From Lancefieldella parvula_C (GTDB taxonomy: Bacteria; Actinomycetota; Coriobacteriia; Coriobacteriales; Atopobiaceae): a stretch of 64,000 bases of DNA. The stretch is taken from contig NZ_JRND01000007.1 in assembly GCF_000758945.1 (NCBI RefSeq), positions 65,280-129,279 of the forward strand. The letters run 5' to 3'. The notes beneath the pieces are model-generated. The model was not told where the DNA came from, did not search any database, and saw only the letters and a list, made by a program, of their open reading frames with translations. Both the position numbers and the translations under genes were made by a program. Positions 50,297 through 59,523 of the stretch are shown here, in pieces; position 1 is the first letter of the stretch; every line of letters begins with the position of its first letter.

Positions 50297-50941
50297 ATGG
50301 CAGATTACGATGAGTCCAGACTTACGGTTGTTGACCACCCACTAGTTCAGCACAAGCTTCACATTCTCCGTGACAAGACAACCACCACTAAGCAGTTCCG
50401 CGAGCTTGTCAACGAGCTTGCAATTCTTGAGAGCTACGAGGCAATGCGTGACTTCCCACTTGAGGATGTCGAGGTAGAGACTCCTCTTGAGACTATGACT
50501 GCTAAGCGCATTGCTGGTAAGAAGGTTGCTATTATTCCAATTCTTCGCGCTGGCCTTGGTATGGTTGACGGCATTCTTGAGCTGGTTCCCTCTGCTCGCG
50601 TCGGTCATGTTGGTATGTATCGCGATCCAGAGACCCATCTTCCTCACCAGTATTACTGCAAGTTCCCTGCAGACATCGAGAACCGCACCTGCCTGGTTGT
50701 TGATCCAATGCTGGCAACTGGCGGCTCTCTAACTGCTGCTATTCAGTTCCTGCGTGAAGCAGGTGTCAAGGACATTCGTTGCCTGACTATTGTTTCTTGC
50801 CCTGAGGGTGTCAAGGCAACTCTGGACTTTGACCCAGAGGTACGCCTCTACACCTGCACCGTTGATCGTCAGCTAAGCCCAAATGCTTACATTCTTCCAG
50901 GCCTTGGCGACGCAGGTGACCGTATTTACGGTACCAAGTAA
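50297..50941 (+). CDS. upp: Uracil phosphoribosyltransferase
   Basis: A 214-residue salvage enzyme converting uracil and PRPP to UMP. It has IPILRAGLGMVDG (about 76-88), the PRPP-binding VVDPMLATGGSLTAAI (about 133-148) and the C-terminal uracil-binding GLGDAGDRIYGT. ATG follows GGAGG. It is monocistronic and stands before the ATP synthase operon, where upp is often found in Gram-positive bacteria. Confidence 0.98.
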   Translation: MADYDESRLTVVDHPLVQHKLHILRDKTTTTKQFRELVNELAILESYEAMRDFPLEDVEVETPLETMTAKRIAGKKVAIIPILRAGLGMVDGILELVPSARVGHVGMYRDPETHLPHQYYCKFPADIENRTCLVVDPMLATGGSLTAAIQFLREAGVKDIRCLTIVSCPEGVKATLDFDPEVRLYTCTVDRQLSPNAYILPGLGDAGDRIYGTK

Positions 50942-50958
50942 GGAGTCCCTCGTCCTTC

Positions 50959-50980
50959 TCGCAATTTAATATAATTGCGA
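50959..50980. repeat. Inverted repeat after upp
   Basis: TCGCAATT and AATTGCGA form perfect 8-bp arms with a six-base spacer, 18 bases after the upp stop. There is no T run, so it is either a weak terminator or a binding site. Confidence 0.45.
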
Positions 50981-51407
50981 ATACGTACGTTAGTACCTGA
51001 TCCAGCGCTCATATAACGTGTGTACTGAATCATTTTTTTCAAATCATCACTTTACGAGAAGAAATAACGGTTGGCATATATCAAAAACTTTGCGAATACC
51101 AGGGGATATTGATGCGACTATTTTTACCTGGACATAACTGTGTTTCTCAAGAAAATAGCAACGTAACAGCAGTTTATTAGTGTTATAGTTGAATGAAACA
51201 ATAACGGCAGCTAACACGAAATGTGTCAGTAATGTGAGAGTTTGAGCATAAGTCAATTATTTGATTTTGTAATCGTGACTATGCATTCATTTAGTGCTAG
51301 TATCGCCGTTCGTCGCAAATATGCACGCCGAGTGGTAGATAATACACTCCAAGTGGCATATTCTTGGCATCTTACGTTGCGTTTCAAGTATGCTGAGCAG
51401 TGACGGG

Positions 51408-51430
51408 CAATCTGAAATGGTTGCAGATTG
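51408..51430 (+). promoter_or_regulatory. Leader hairpin before atpB
   Basis: CAATCTG and CAGATTG form a stem just upstream of the GGGGAGG ribosome site of atpB. The whole 509-base gap from upp to atpB lacks a gene; apart from the upp hairpin and this one it is AT-rich promoter-like DNA in which I cannot fix a promoter. Confidence 0.35.
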
Positions 51431-51450
51431 TATGGGGAGGTTGAGACAGA

Positions 51451-52251
51451 GTGGATGTTCTTGCGCAGTTGCCAGCAGAGATGGCCGAGCTGCTCGAAAG
51501 TTTTTTGCCACACGCATTGGTTGGTAACACCACCTTTGGTTTCACTAACTACATTTTCTATTTCTTGATCGCTGCTGTGATTTTCCTGATTGTCTGCTTT
51601 AAGTTTAAGAAGAAGCAGGCAGAGAGCATCGTCCCTCAGGGACGCTTCGTTAATGGCGTTGAGTACCTGATTGAGTACATTAGAGATGACGTCTGCAAGG
51701 CTTCTCTTGGAGAAACTTGGCGCACTCACTTCCCATTCTTGATCACTATGTTTATGTTCATCCTGATCAACAACATCATTGGTCTTATTCCTGGTGCACA
51801 CCCAGGCACCGGTACTATTGGTGTTACTGCCGCTCTTGGCCTTTGCTCCCTTGGATACTTTATGTATGTAGGTGCAAAGAAGATGGGTGTTATTGGCTAC
51901 ATCCTAAGCCTTGCACCAAAGGGCGTTAACCCTGTTATTGCAGCAGTTATCTGGGTTATTGAGGTCTTCTCAACATTCCTTCGTCTGGTTACTCTGGCCG
52001 TCCGTCTGTTCTGCAACATGTATGCAGGTCACATCGTTATGGGTACATTTGCAATTCTTGCATCTATGTACTTTATGCCAGCTATTGAGAACTTCTCCGC
52101 ATCAACAGCTGCTCAGGCAGGCTTTTCGATCTTCTGGGTTCTGCTGTTGATTATCATTTATTTGGTAGAAACTATTGTTGCCTTCATTCAGGCATACGTT
52201 TTTACCCTACTCTCTACTGTCTACATCCAGCTGGTAGAGTCTGAACACTAA
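51451..52251 (+). CDS. atpB: ATP synthase F0 subunit a
   Basis: This 266-residue membrane subunit forms the proton half-channels. It has about five or six helices and the essential Arg in LAVRLFCNMYAGHIVMG. It starts at GTG 51451 with GGGGAGG about ten bases upstream. It is the first gene of the operon in the usual order B-E-F-H-A-G-D-C; no atpI precedes it. Confidence 0.97.
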   Translation: MDVLAQLPAEMAELLESFLPHALVGNTTFGFTNYIFYFLIAAVIFLIVCFKFKKKQAESIVPQGRFVNGVEYLIEYIRDDVCKASLGETWRTHFPFLITMFMFILINNIIGLIPGAHPGTGTIGVTAALGLCSLGYFMYVGAKKMGVIGYILSLAPKGVNPVIAAVIWVIEVFSTFLRLVTLAVRLFCNMYAGHIVMGTFAILASMYFMPAIENFSASTAAQAGFSIFWVLLLIIIYLVETIVAFIQAYVFTLLSTVYIQLVESEH

Positions 52252-52389
52252 GCAAAACGCTTAGTTGGTGGCATTGCCACACTGTGGTGCCAAACGGCAC
52301 AAAAGATGAAGTCATCTGAGCCCACGCTCAGTTGATGATAGGTATGTATATTGGTCGCCTTGAGAGGGGCGAGCGAAAAAGGAGGAATC

Positions 52390-52584
52390 GTGGGTATTTT
52401 CGGATATGCTCTTTGCGTTATGGGAGCAGCAATTTGTATTAGCGCCGTAGCAACGAGTGCCGCTAACAACATGGCTCGTCAGCCTGAGGTTCAGGGTCGT
52501 CTCTTCACAGTCTTTATTCTTGGCTGCGCATTCATCGAGGCACTTACCCTAATTGGCTTCGTTGTTACCTTGATGGTTAAGTAA
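52390..52584 (+). CDS. atpE: ATP synthase F0 subunit c
   Basis: A very short c subunit of 64 residues, starting at GTG 52390 after AAGGAGG. Two helices flank the polar loop ARQPEVQG, and the proton-binding Glu is at position 50 (CAFIEALTLIGF). The first helix lacks the usual run of alternating glycines: counting back from ARQPE, positions normally Gly are Thr, Val, Ser, Cys, Ala and Gly. The sodium-binding Gln of Na-type c subunits is Ile, so this should be a proton-driven rotor. Confidence 0.95.
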   Translation: MGIFGYALCVMGAAICISAVATSAANNMARQPEVQGRLFTVFILGCAFIEALTLIGFVVTLMVK

Positions 52585-52626
52585 ATTACTGTTTGTAACA
52601 GCGAAAACGCTACGTTGGAGGAATGC

Positions 52627-53238
52627 ATGAATACGATTTGTAAGGGAGTTAAAAAAGCCAGCACAGTAGGCGCAACTGCTGCTCTACTTGTGGCAATGGC
52701 TCCCTCAGTCGCACTTGCTGAAGAGGGTGCAAGTGGTGCCGATATTCTTCTTCCAAAGCCCGCTGAGTTTGTTCCTGCTCTGATTGCGTTTCTGATCATC
52801 TTTGCTGTTGTAGCAAAGTTTGTATGGCCTTCCGTTCTACGTATGCTTGACAAGCGTCAAGAGAAGATCCAAGGCGATCTGGACGCTGCAGCAAAGGCTC
52901 GCGAGGAAGCCAACAAGGATCGTGAAATCGCAGCAGCTGGTATCGACGCAGCTAAGCAGCAAGCAGACGAGATTGTTTCTGCTGCTAAGCGTGAGGGCGA
53001 AGAAGAGCGTGCTCGTATTATCGAGCAGGCAAAGGCAGAAGCTGTCGAGATTATTACTAAGGGTAAGGGCGTTGTAGAGTCTGAGCGTCGTCACGCCATG
53101 GCTGAGCTTTCTGATTCCGTTGTTGATCTTGCCGTCGATATTGCCGGAAAGATTATTGGCAACGAGCTTTCAGTAGAGCAGCAGCGTGCTCTTGCCGAAA
53201 AGTACCTTGCGGAAGTAGGTACTCCAGATGAGCACTAA
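52627..53238 (+). CDS. atpF: ATP synthase F0 subunit b with N-terminal signal peptide
   Basis: This 203-residue subunit starts at ATG 52627 after GGAGG. Residues about 13-31 are hydrophobic and end in ALA followed by EE, a typical signal-peptidase site. The true membrane anchor follows at about 48-66 (VPALIAFLIIFAVVAKFVW). The rest is the long charged stator helix (about 70-180). Cleavage would leave the N-terminus outside, matching the known topology of b subunits. It overlaps atpH by 11 bases. Confidence 0.94.
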   Translation: MNTICKGVKKASTVGATAALLVAMAPSVALAEEGASGADILLPKPAEFVPALIAFLIIFAVVAKFVWPSVLRMLDKRQEKIQGDLDAAAKAREEANKDREIAAAGIDAAKQQADEIVSAAKREGEEERARIIEQAKAEAVEIITKGKGVVESERRHAMAELSDSVVDLAVDIAGKIIGNELSVEQQRALAEKYLAEVGTPDEH

Positions 53239-53701
53239 TAAAGACGATCAAGACAGAAAAGTAGAGGGCTATACCAGGGCACTCCTGGAGGCTGGCCGCG
53301 CAGAGGGTCGTGCAACTGCAGACCTTGTACAGGTGCAGCACGCAAAGAAGTTCTCTCCAGAAGTTCTTGAGACTCTTGGTGCTATGCAGGCGAGTGAGGA
53401 TGTCAACCTTATCAATGATGTTGCCGCTACGTTCCAGGAGCTTCTTGAAGAAGAAGACAAGACACTTACAGTAACGGTAACTACTACAATGCCTCTTGAT
53501 GATGAGTTACGTGCAAAGGTCACCGAGAAGCTCGAGAAGAACTTCAATACTCAGGTGTATCTTATTGAGCGTGTTAATCCCAAGATTTTGGGCGGCATCG
53601 TAGTTGAGGCACGTGATCATCGTTATGATGCATCGGTAAAGACACAACTCACTCACATTAAGAGTAGGCTCTCTTCAGATCACGTTGAAAGTGAATTGTA
53701 A
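53228..53701 (+). CDS. atpH: ATP synthase F1 subunit delta, short form
   Basis: This 157-residue delta subunit caps F1 and holds subunit b. The C-terminal part is typical (VTVTTTMPLDDELRAKVTEKLEKNF, VNPKILGGIVVEARDHRYDASVKTQL). The N-terminal helical domain seems about 20-25 residues shorter than in common delta subunits. The stop overlaps the atpA start by one base. Confidence 0.92.
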   Translation: MSTNKDDQDRKVEGYTRALLEAGRAEGRATADLVQVQHAKKFSPEVLETLGAMQASEDVNLINDVAATFQELLEEEDKTLTVTVTTTMPLDDELRAKVTEKLEKNFNTQVYLIERVNPKILGGIVVEARDHRYDASVKTQLTHIKSRLSSDHVESEL

Positions 53702-55374
53702 TGACTGATAAGACCACCATACAGGAAGGAACGCTTAGCTCAGATGCTGTAATGGCACAGCTTAGAGAGCGCCTTTCTAAGGTCAATTCAACCGTATCCC
53801 AGCAAGAGGTATCTGCTGTTACTGAGGTAGCAGACGGTATTGCTCGTGTTGCTGGCCTACGCAGCGCTATGGCAGGCGAGTTGCTGGAGTTTACCAGCTC
53901 CGTTACTGGCCACAGCGTATTCGGTCTTGCTCAGAACCTTGATGAGACTTCTGTCGGTGCTGTTTTGTTCGGCGAAGTTTCTGAGATTAAGGAAGGCGAC
54001 GAGTGTCGCACTACTGGCCGTGTTATGGACATCCCTGCTGGATACGACATGCTTGGTCGTGTTGTTAACCCACTGGGCCAGCCTATTGATGGTCTTGGCG
54101 CTATCCACGCTACACATCGCCGTCCTATTGAGTTCAAGGCTCCTGGCATCATGCAGCGCCAGCCTGTCTGCGAGCCAGTTCAGACTGGTCTTCTCGCAAT
54201 TGACGCTATGGTTCCTGTCGGCCGTGGTCAGCGTGAGTTGATCATTGGTGACCGTAAGACCGGTAAGACCGCTATCGCAATTGACGCAATCGTAAACCAG
54301 AAGAACACCGACATGATTTGTATCTATGTCGCCATCGGTCAGAAGGCGTCTACAGTTGCAAACATCCGCGAGTCTCTTTCCCGCCATGGTGTTCTTGACA
54401 AGACCGTCATTGTTGCAGCTACCGCAGCCGATTCTGCTCCAATGCAGTACATTGCCCCTATGGCAGGCGCTGCTATTGGTGAGTTCTTTATGTATAACGA
54501 TAAGGACGGCAAGCCTGCTGACAAAGACCATCCAGGCGGACACGTTCTTGTTGTTTACGATGACCTCTCTAAGCAGGCAGTTGCATACCGTCAGATGTCA
54601 CTGACGCTTCATCGTCCACCAGGACGTGAGGCATATCCTGGTGATATTTTCTACCTGCACTCACGCTTGCTGGAGCGTGCATGTAAGCTCTCCGATGAAA
54701 ACGGAGCAGGTTCTCTTACCGCACTTCCAATTATTGAGACGCAGGAAGGCGACGTTTCTGCATACATTCCTACAAACGTCATTTCCATTACAGACGGCCA
54801 GATTTATCTGCAGTCTAATCTCTTCTTCCAGGGCCAGCGCCCAGCAGTCGACGTAGGTATTTCTGTATCCCGCGTTGGTGGCGACGCTCAGGTCAAGGCA
54901 ATGAAGCAGGTTGCAGGTACACTTCGTCTGGACCTTGCAAGTTATCGTGAGAAGCAGGCATTCTCGCAGTTCGGATCCGACTTGGATGCAACTACGCAGT
55001 ACCAGCTCAACCACGGTGCTCATATGATGGAGCTTCTCAAGCAGCCACGTTATTCAGCTCTGGACGTAGTAGACCAGATTTGCGCAATTTACGCTGCAAA
55101 AGAGAACTTCATTGATGACGTTGATCTTGAGAACGTTGCTCTCTTCCGTGATGGCCTTGCTCAGTACATGAGTGAGTATCACCCACAGCTCCGCAACTCT
55201 CTGCGCAACGGAAAGATTTCTGATGAGCAGGCAGAGCGCTTGAGTGATCACATTAAGCACTTCAAGGCTAAGTTCTTGGAAGAGCATCCAAACAAGGTTG
55301 TGGATGAGGCAGAAGCTAATTCAGACACACCAGGCTCTTTTGACGCAGTAACCCAGGGTTCATTGCAGGAGTAA
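53701..55374 (+). CDS. atpA: ATP synthase F1 subunit alpha
   Basis: A 557-residue non-catalytic nucleotide-binding subunit with P-loop GDRKTGKTAIAIDAI and the signature PAVDVGISVSRVGGDAQ. It is longer than the usual 500-515 residues because of a C-terminal extension (about 525-557, rich in Glu, Asp and Ser) of unknown purpose. atpG begins six bases later. Confidence 0.98.
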   Translation: MTDKTTIQEGTLSSDAVMAQLRERLSKVNSTVSQQEVSAVTEVADGIARVAGLRSAMAGELLEFTSSVTGHSVFGLAQNLDETSVGAVLFGEVSEIKEGDECRTTGRVMDIPAGYDMLGRVVNPLGQPIDGLGAIHATHRRPIEFKAPGIMQRQPVCEPVQTGLLAIDAMVPVGRGQRELIIGDRKTGKTAIAIDAIVNQKNTDMICIYVAIGQKASTVANIRESLSRHGVLDKTVIVAATAADSAPMQYIAPMAGAAIGEFFMYNDKDGKPADKDHPGGHVLVVYDDLSKQAVAYRQMSLTLHRPPGREAYPGDIFYLHSRLLERACKLSDENGAGSLTALPIIETQEGDVSAYIPTNVISITDGQIYLQSNLFFQGQRPAVDVGISVSRVGGDAQVKAMKQVAGTLRLDLASYREKQAFSQFGSDLDATTQYQLNHGAHMMELLKQPRYSALDVVDQICAIYAAKENFIDDVDLENVALFRDGLAQYMSEYHPQLRNSLRNGKISDEQAERLSDHIKHFKAKFLEEHPNKVVDEAEANSDTPGSFDAVTQGSLQE

Positions 55375-55380
55375 TTATCA

Positions 55381-56298
55381 ATGGCGAACCTTCACGAAAT
55401 ATCGAGGCGTATGAGCTCCATCAGGAGCACCATGCAGATTACGCGCACGATGTCGATGATTTCGACAGCGCGTGTCCGCAAGGCACTTGATAGGGCCGAG
55501 GCTGCTTCGCCATATAAGGAAGCTATTACCCTTATGCTTGCAAATGTAGCAGGCGCTGGCTTTAATCCTAAGAAACAGCCTCTTCTTGCTACACATAAAG
55601 TCGAGAAGAACGTGCTGTTCTTAGTCATCGCATCTGACCGTGGCCTTGCAGGCGGATTTAACATCCTGCCTCAACGCGAGGTTGAGCATGAGATGGCACG
55701 TCTTAAGGCTAAGGGTGTGTCGTCCGAGATAATTACTTGCGGACGCAAGCCAACTGAGTACTTTACGTATAGAAATATCAAGCCCACCATGTCCTATGTA
55801 GGCATTTCCTCTGAGCCTACAGCAGACCAGGCTGATCGTATTGCCTCCTATATCATGGATGGCTATATCAAGGGTAAGATTGATCGTGTCGTAATCAAGT
55901 ACTGGCATGCAAAGAACCGTGTTGACCAAGAGCAGGTTACAGAGCAACTTCTTCCTATTTCGCGCGATAAACTCACGATTCCTAATAAACCACGTACCGA
56001 AGAAGCCCTCTCACAGGTGAAGACGTATAACAAGAGTGAATATCAATTCTCGCCATCTGCTTCTCAGGTACTTGATTCGTTGATGCCCGCTTATATCAAG
56101 ACGGTCATCTTCCACGCACTTCTTGATTCTGCTGCAGCCGAGCATGGTGCACGCCGTCGTGCAATGCAGTCTGCAACTGATAATGCTGAGAACGTCTTAG
56201 GCGCTCTTAGCCGTACGTACAATCGCGAACGCCAGGGCGCAATTACCACTGAGCTCAATGAGATTATCGGTGGTGCTGCAGCATTGGAGGATATGTAA
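55381..56298 (+). CDS. atpG: ATP synthase F1 subunit gamma
   Basis: This 305-residue central shaft has N-terminal ISRRMSSIRSTMQITRTMSMISTARVRKA and the C-terminal conserved SATDNAENVLGALSRTYNRERQGAITTELNEIIGGAAAL. Family members are about 285-300 residues. The stop overlaps the start of atpD by one base. Confidence 0.98.
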   Translation: MANLHEISRRMSSIRSTMQITRTMSMISTARVRKALDRAEAASPYKEAITLMLANVAGAGFNPKKQPLLATHKVEKNVLFLVIASDRGLAGGFNILPQREVEHEMARLKAKGVSSEIITCGRKPTEYFTYRNIKPTMSYVGISSEPTADQADRIASYIMDGYIKGKIDRVVIKYWHAKNRVDQEQVTEQLLPISRDKLTIPNKPRTEEALSQVKTYNKSEYQFSPSASQVLDSLMPAYIKTVIFHALLDSAAAEHGARRRAMQSATDNAENVLGALSRTYNRERQGAITTELNEIIGGAAALEDM

Positions 56299-57779
56299 TG
56301 TCAGATATGCAAGTAGAGACTTCTTCCTTTGAGGAAGCTATTCTCAACAAGCGCAATCAGCACGTTGACGATGGCGTAATCGTTCGCGTAGTTGGACCAG
56401 TTGTCGACGTTAAGTTCGACGGACCTGTTCCAAGCATCTATACCGCACTGACGGTAGAGGATGACACGCCTGTTGGTCACGTCAGCACCGTTCTTGAGGT
56501 TGAGTCTCAGCTTCCCGGTGGTGTTGTTCGTACCGTCGCTATGTCGTCAACCGATGGTCTTCAGCGTAACCTTCGCGTTAAGGACACCGGCAAGCCAATG
56601 ATGATGCCAGTAGGCGAGTCTACGCTGGGCCGCGTCTGGAACGTCATGGGTCAGCCAGTCGACGGTGGAGATATTCCTGAAGACGTTGAGTTTTATCCAA
56701 TTCACCACCCAGCACCTCTCTTCGAAGAGCTCACTACTGAGACAGAGATTTTCGAGACGGGCATCAAGGCAATCGATCTTCTCGAGCCTTATGTTCGAGG
56801 CGGAAAGACTGGCCTCTTTGGTGGCGCTGGCGTTGGTAAGACCGTTCTGATTCAGGAGCTTATTAACAACCTGGCTCAGCAGCATGGTGGTACTTCCGTA
56901 TTCACCGGCGTTGGAGAGCGTACTCGTGAGGGTACCGACCTCTTCCTCGAGATGACTGAGTCCGGCGTTATTAACAAGACCTGCCTAGTCTACGGTCAGA
57001 TGAACGAGCCACCAGGAGCTCGTATGCGTGTTGCTCTTGCAGGCCTTACTACTGCAGAGTACTTCCGTGATCAGGGCCAGGATGTTCTGTTGTTCATCGA
57101 CAACATCTTCCGCTTCTCTCAGGCAGGTTCTGAGGTTTCCGCACTTCTTGGTCGTATGCCTTCCGCAGTTGGTTACCAGCCAACCCTGGCTACAGAGATG
57201 GGCGAGCTTCAGGAGCGTATTACTTCCACCAAGGAAGGTTCTATTACTTCCGTACAGGCAGTTTACGTCCCTGCAGACGACCTTACTGACCCTGCTCCTG
57301 CTACAACCTTTACGCACTTGGATGCAACTACCGTTCTTTCTCGTGCTATTACCGAGCTTGGTATTTACCCAGCAGTTGACCCTCTGGCCAGCTCCAGTTC
57401 TGCTCTTGATCCATCCATTGTTGGTTCAGAGCACTACCGCGTTGCTATGGCAGTTCAGGAGACCCTGCAGGAGTACTCCGACCTTCAGGACATCATTGCA
57501 ATTCTGGGTATGGACGAGCTTTCTGAGGAGCAGCAGCGCACCGTTGCTCGCGCCCGTAAGATTCAGCAGTTCCTCTCTCAGTCATTCCACGTTGCCGAGA
57601 AGTTCACTGGTAACCCTGGTGTGTACTGCACCGTTGAGGAGACTGTCCGCTCGTTTGCAGAGATTATTGACGGTAAGTGCGATGACCTTCCTGAACAGGC
57701 ATTCCGTTTTGCAGGCACCATCGAAGATGTTCGCGAGCGCGCTGCAAAGATGTCCGCTTCGGATAGCTCACAGAACTAG
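56298..57779 (+). CDS. atpD: ATP synthase F1 subunit beta
   Basis: A 493-residue catalytic subunit with P-loop GGAGVGKTVLIQELINN, the catalytic GERTREG, VLLFIDNIFRFSQAGSEVS and the signature PAVDPLASSSSALDPS. It carries a slightly longer N-terminus (about 20 residues, SDMQVETSSFEEAIL) than E. coli beta. Codon use is as biased as in por, which fits high expression. Confidence 0.98.
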   Translation: MSDMQVETSSFEEAILNKRNQHVDDGVIVRVVGPVVDVKFDGPVPSIYTALTVEDDTPVGHVSTVLEVESQLPGGVVRTVAMSSTDGLQRNLRVKDTGKPMMMPVGESTLGRVWNVMGQPVDGGDIPEDVEFYPIHHPAPLFEELTTETEIFETGIKAIDLLEPYVRGGKTGLFGGAGVGKTVLIQELINNLAQQHGGTSVFTGVGERTREGTDLFLEMTESGVINKTCLVYGQMNEPPGARMRVALAGLTTAEYFRDQGQDVLLFIDNIFRFSQAGSEVSALLGRMPSAVGYQPTLATEMGELQERITSTKEGSITSVQAVYVPADDLTDPAPATTFTHLDATTVLSRAITELGIYPAVDPLASSSSALDPSIVGSEHYRVAMAVQETLQEYSDLQDIIAILGMDELSEEQQRTVARARKIQQFLSQSFHVAEKFTGNPGVYCTVEETVRSFAEIIDGKCDDLPEQAFRFAGTIEDVRERAAKMSASDSSQN

Positions 57780-57787
57780 GATTTCTC

Positions 57788-58207
57788 ATGGCTGAGTTGA
57801 CTTGTCAGTTTGTCAGACCAGATAAGCTCCTTTACGAAGGAACCGTTGAAAGTCTGATTCTTGCTTCAGCAGATGGAGAGTATGGTGTGTGGCCAGGCCA
57901 CGCACCAGAAATCATTGCGCTTGGCGATGGTGTTGTAAGACTGCACATGCCTCATCCAGAGAATGAAGAATCTATGACCAAGATAGTGATTTCTGGTGGA
58001 TACGCAGAAATCGATCCAACAGGAGTCATTATCTTGGCAGATCATGCTCGTCGCGTTGATGACATTGATGCAGATGTTGTGCGCGAGACAAGAGATGACG
58101 TCATTGACCAGATGCTTTCTCTTCCAGAAGACGATAATCGTCGTGCCTACTACGAAAAAAAGATAGACTGGTGTAATCTACTTCTGAAGCAAGTGGTTGA
58201 GGAGTAA
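57788..58207 (+). CDS. atpC: ATP synthase F1 subunit epsilon
   Basis: A 139-residue subunit with the N-terminal beta-barrel (LTCQFVRPDKLLYEGTVESLILASADGEYGVWPGHAPEI) and a C-terminal helical part that can inhibit rotation. It is the last gene of the operon; murA follows 29 bases later and may be co-transcribed. Confidence 0.97.
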   Translation: MAELTCQFVRPDKLLYEGTVESLILASADGEYGVWPGHAPEIIALGDGVVRLHMPHPENEESMTKIVISGGYAEIDPTGVIILADHARRVDDIDADVVRETRDDVIDQMLSLPEDDNRRAYYEKKIDWCNLLLKQVVEE

Positions 58208-58236
58208 AATTCTCTCACTGTCGTTTTCGGAGGTTT

Positions 58237-59520
58237 ATGGACGTCATAAAAGTAGTAGGTGGCCGTTCTGTCACAGGAGAGGTCACTGTAGAGGGTGCAA
58301 AAAACTCTGCCCTTAAATTGATGGCTGCAACCATCATGGCTCCTGGTGTTACTACACTCACTAACGTTCCTAATATTGCAGACGTTCACGTCATGGGCAA
58401 GGTGCTCAAGACGTTAGGCGCTCGCATTGAAGTCGTTGGTCTTCACGAGCTCAAAATTGATACCACAGATATTACAAGCTGGGAGACTCCTTACAGTCTT
58501 GTTGCACAGATGCGTGCATCAACTGCTGTTTTGGGTCCCCTTATTTCTCGTTTTGGCAAGGCTGTTGTGGCGATGCCAGGCGGTTGTAATATCGGTGCTC
58601 GCAAAATTGACATGCACATCCTGGGCCTCGAGGCTTTGGGTGTTGAATTTAAGGTTGAGCACGGCAATATTCACGCAAGCGCTCCTCACGGCATAACCGG
58701 CGAGACCGTTTCTTTAGCCTTTGCCTCCGTTGGCGCAACAGAAAACCTGATGATGGCATCAGTTTTTGCCAAGGGTGTAACGGTCATTGATAACGCAGCT
58801 CGTGAGCCAGAAATTGTTGACCTTGCTACTATGCTCAACAAAATGGGTGCCAACATTCAGGGTGCCGGATCTCCTGTTATTGAGATTCACGGCGTTACAG
58901 AGCTGCATCCTGTTGAGCATGAAGTTGTCGGCGACCGCATTGAGGCTGGTACCTTCCTGGCTATTGGCGCGCTTACTGGTGAGCCTATTACTGTTCACGG
59001 CTTCGAGCCAAATCACCTTGGCCTGGTACTTAAGAAGTATGAGCAGATGGGCATTACCATCGAGACCGGAGATAGGTGGGCAAGGGCTTCTCGCCAGCAA
59101 GATCTTAAAGCTATCGATATCCAGACGCTGCCATTCCCGGGTTTTCCAACAGACATGCAGGCACAGACCATGACGCTGCTTGCTCTGGCTAAGGGTACCT
59201 GCATCATTACAGAAAACGTCTTTGAGAATCGCTTTATGTTGGCGTCTGAGCTTTCTCGCATGGGAGCCGATATTACCATTGAGGGCCATCACGCTATTGT
59301 TCGCGGCGTCTCCGGCTTTGAGGGGGCGCAGGTCAAGTCACCAGATCTTCGTGGTGGTGCTGCGCTTGTTATGGCTGGTCTTGTGGCCGAGGGAGAAACA
59401 ATCGTTTCTGCCATTCATCACATTGACCGCGGTTACGAAGGATTTGTCGAGAAACTCGTCACGCTGGGAGCAGATGCTCAGCGCACTACCATTCCAGACG
59501 ACGACTTTATCGAAGGATAG
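58237..59520 (+). CDS. murA: UDP-N-acetylglucosamine 1-carboxyvinyltransferase
   Basis: A 427-residue EPSP-synthase-like enzyme that adds enolpyruvate to UDP-GlcNAc, the first committed step of peptidoglycan synthesis. It has GAKNSALKLMAA (about 18-29, substrate Lys), the fosfomycin-target Cys in MPGGCNIGARKIDMH (about 118) and FPTDMQAQTM. It retains Cys, so fosfomycin sensitivity is expected. The LCP gene begins three bases after its stop, forming a cell-wall unit behind the ATP synthase. Confidence 0.97.
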   Translation: MDVIKVVGGRSVTGEVTVEGAKNSALKLMAATIMAPGVTTLTNVPNIADVHVMGKVLKTLGARIEVVGLHELKIDTTDITSWETPYSLVAQMRASTAVLGPLISRFGKAVVAMPGGCNIGARKIDMHILGLEALGVEFKVEHGNIHASAPHGITGETVSLAFASVGATENLMMASVFAKGVTVIDNAAREPEIVDLATMLNKMGANIQGAGSPVIEIHGVTELHPVEHEVVGDRIEAGTFLAIGALTGEPITVHGFEPNHLGLVLKKYEQMGITIETGDRWARASRQQDLKAIDIQTLPFPGFPTDMQAQTMTLLALAKGTCIITENVFENRFMLASELSRMGADITIEGHHAIVRGVSGFEGAQVKSPDLRGGAALVMAGLVAEGETIVSAIHHIDRGYEGFVEKLVTLGADAQRTTIPDDDFIEG

Positions 59521-59523
59521 TTT

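Noticed and set aside
51253..51801. A minus-strand frame over the start of atpB, and a 69-codon minus frame at 51047-51256
   Set aside because: The first overlaps the highly conserved atpB; the second is AT-rich with no ribosome site. Neither resembles atpI.
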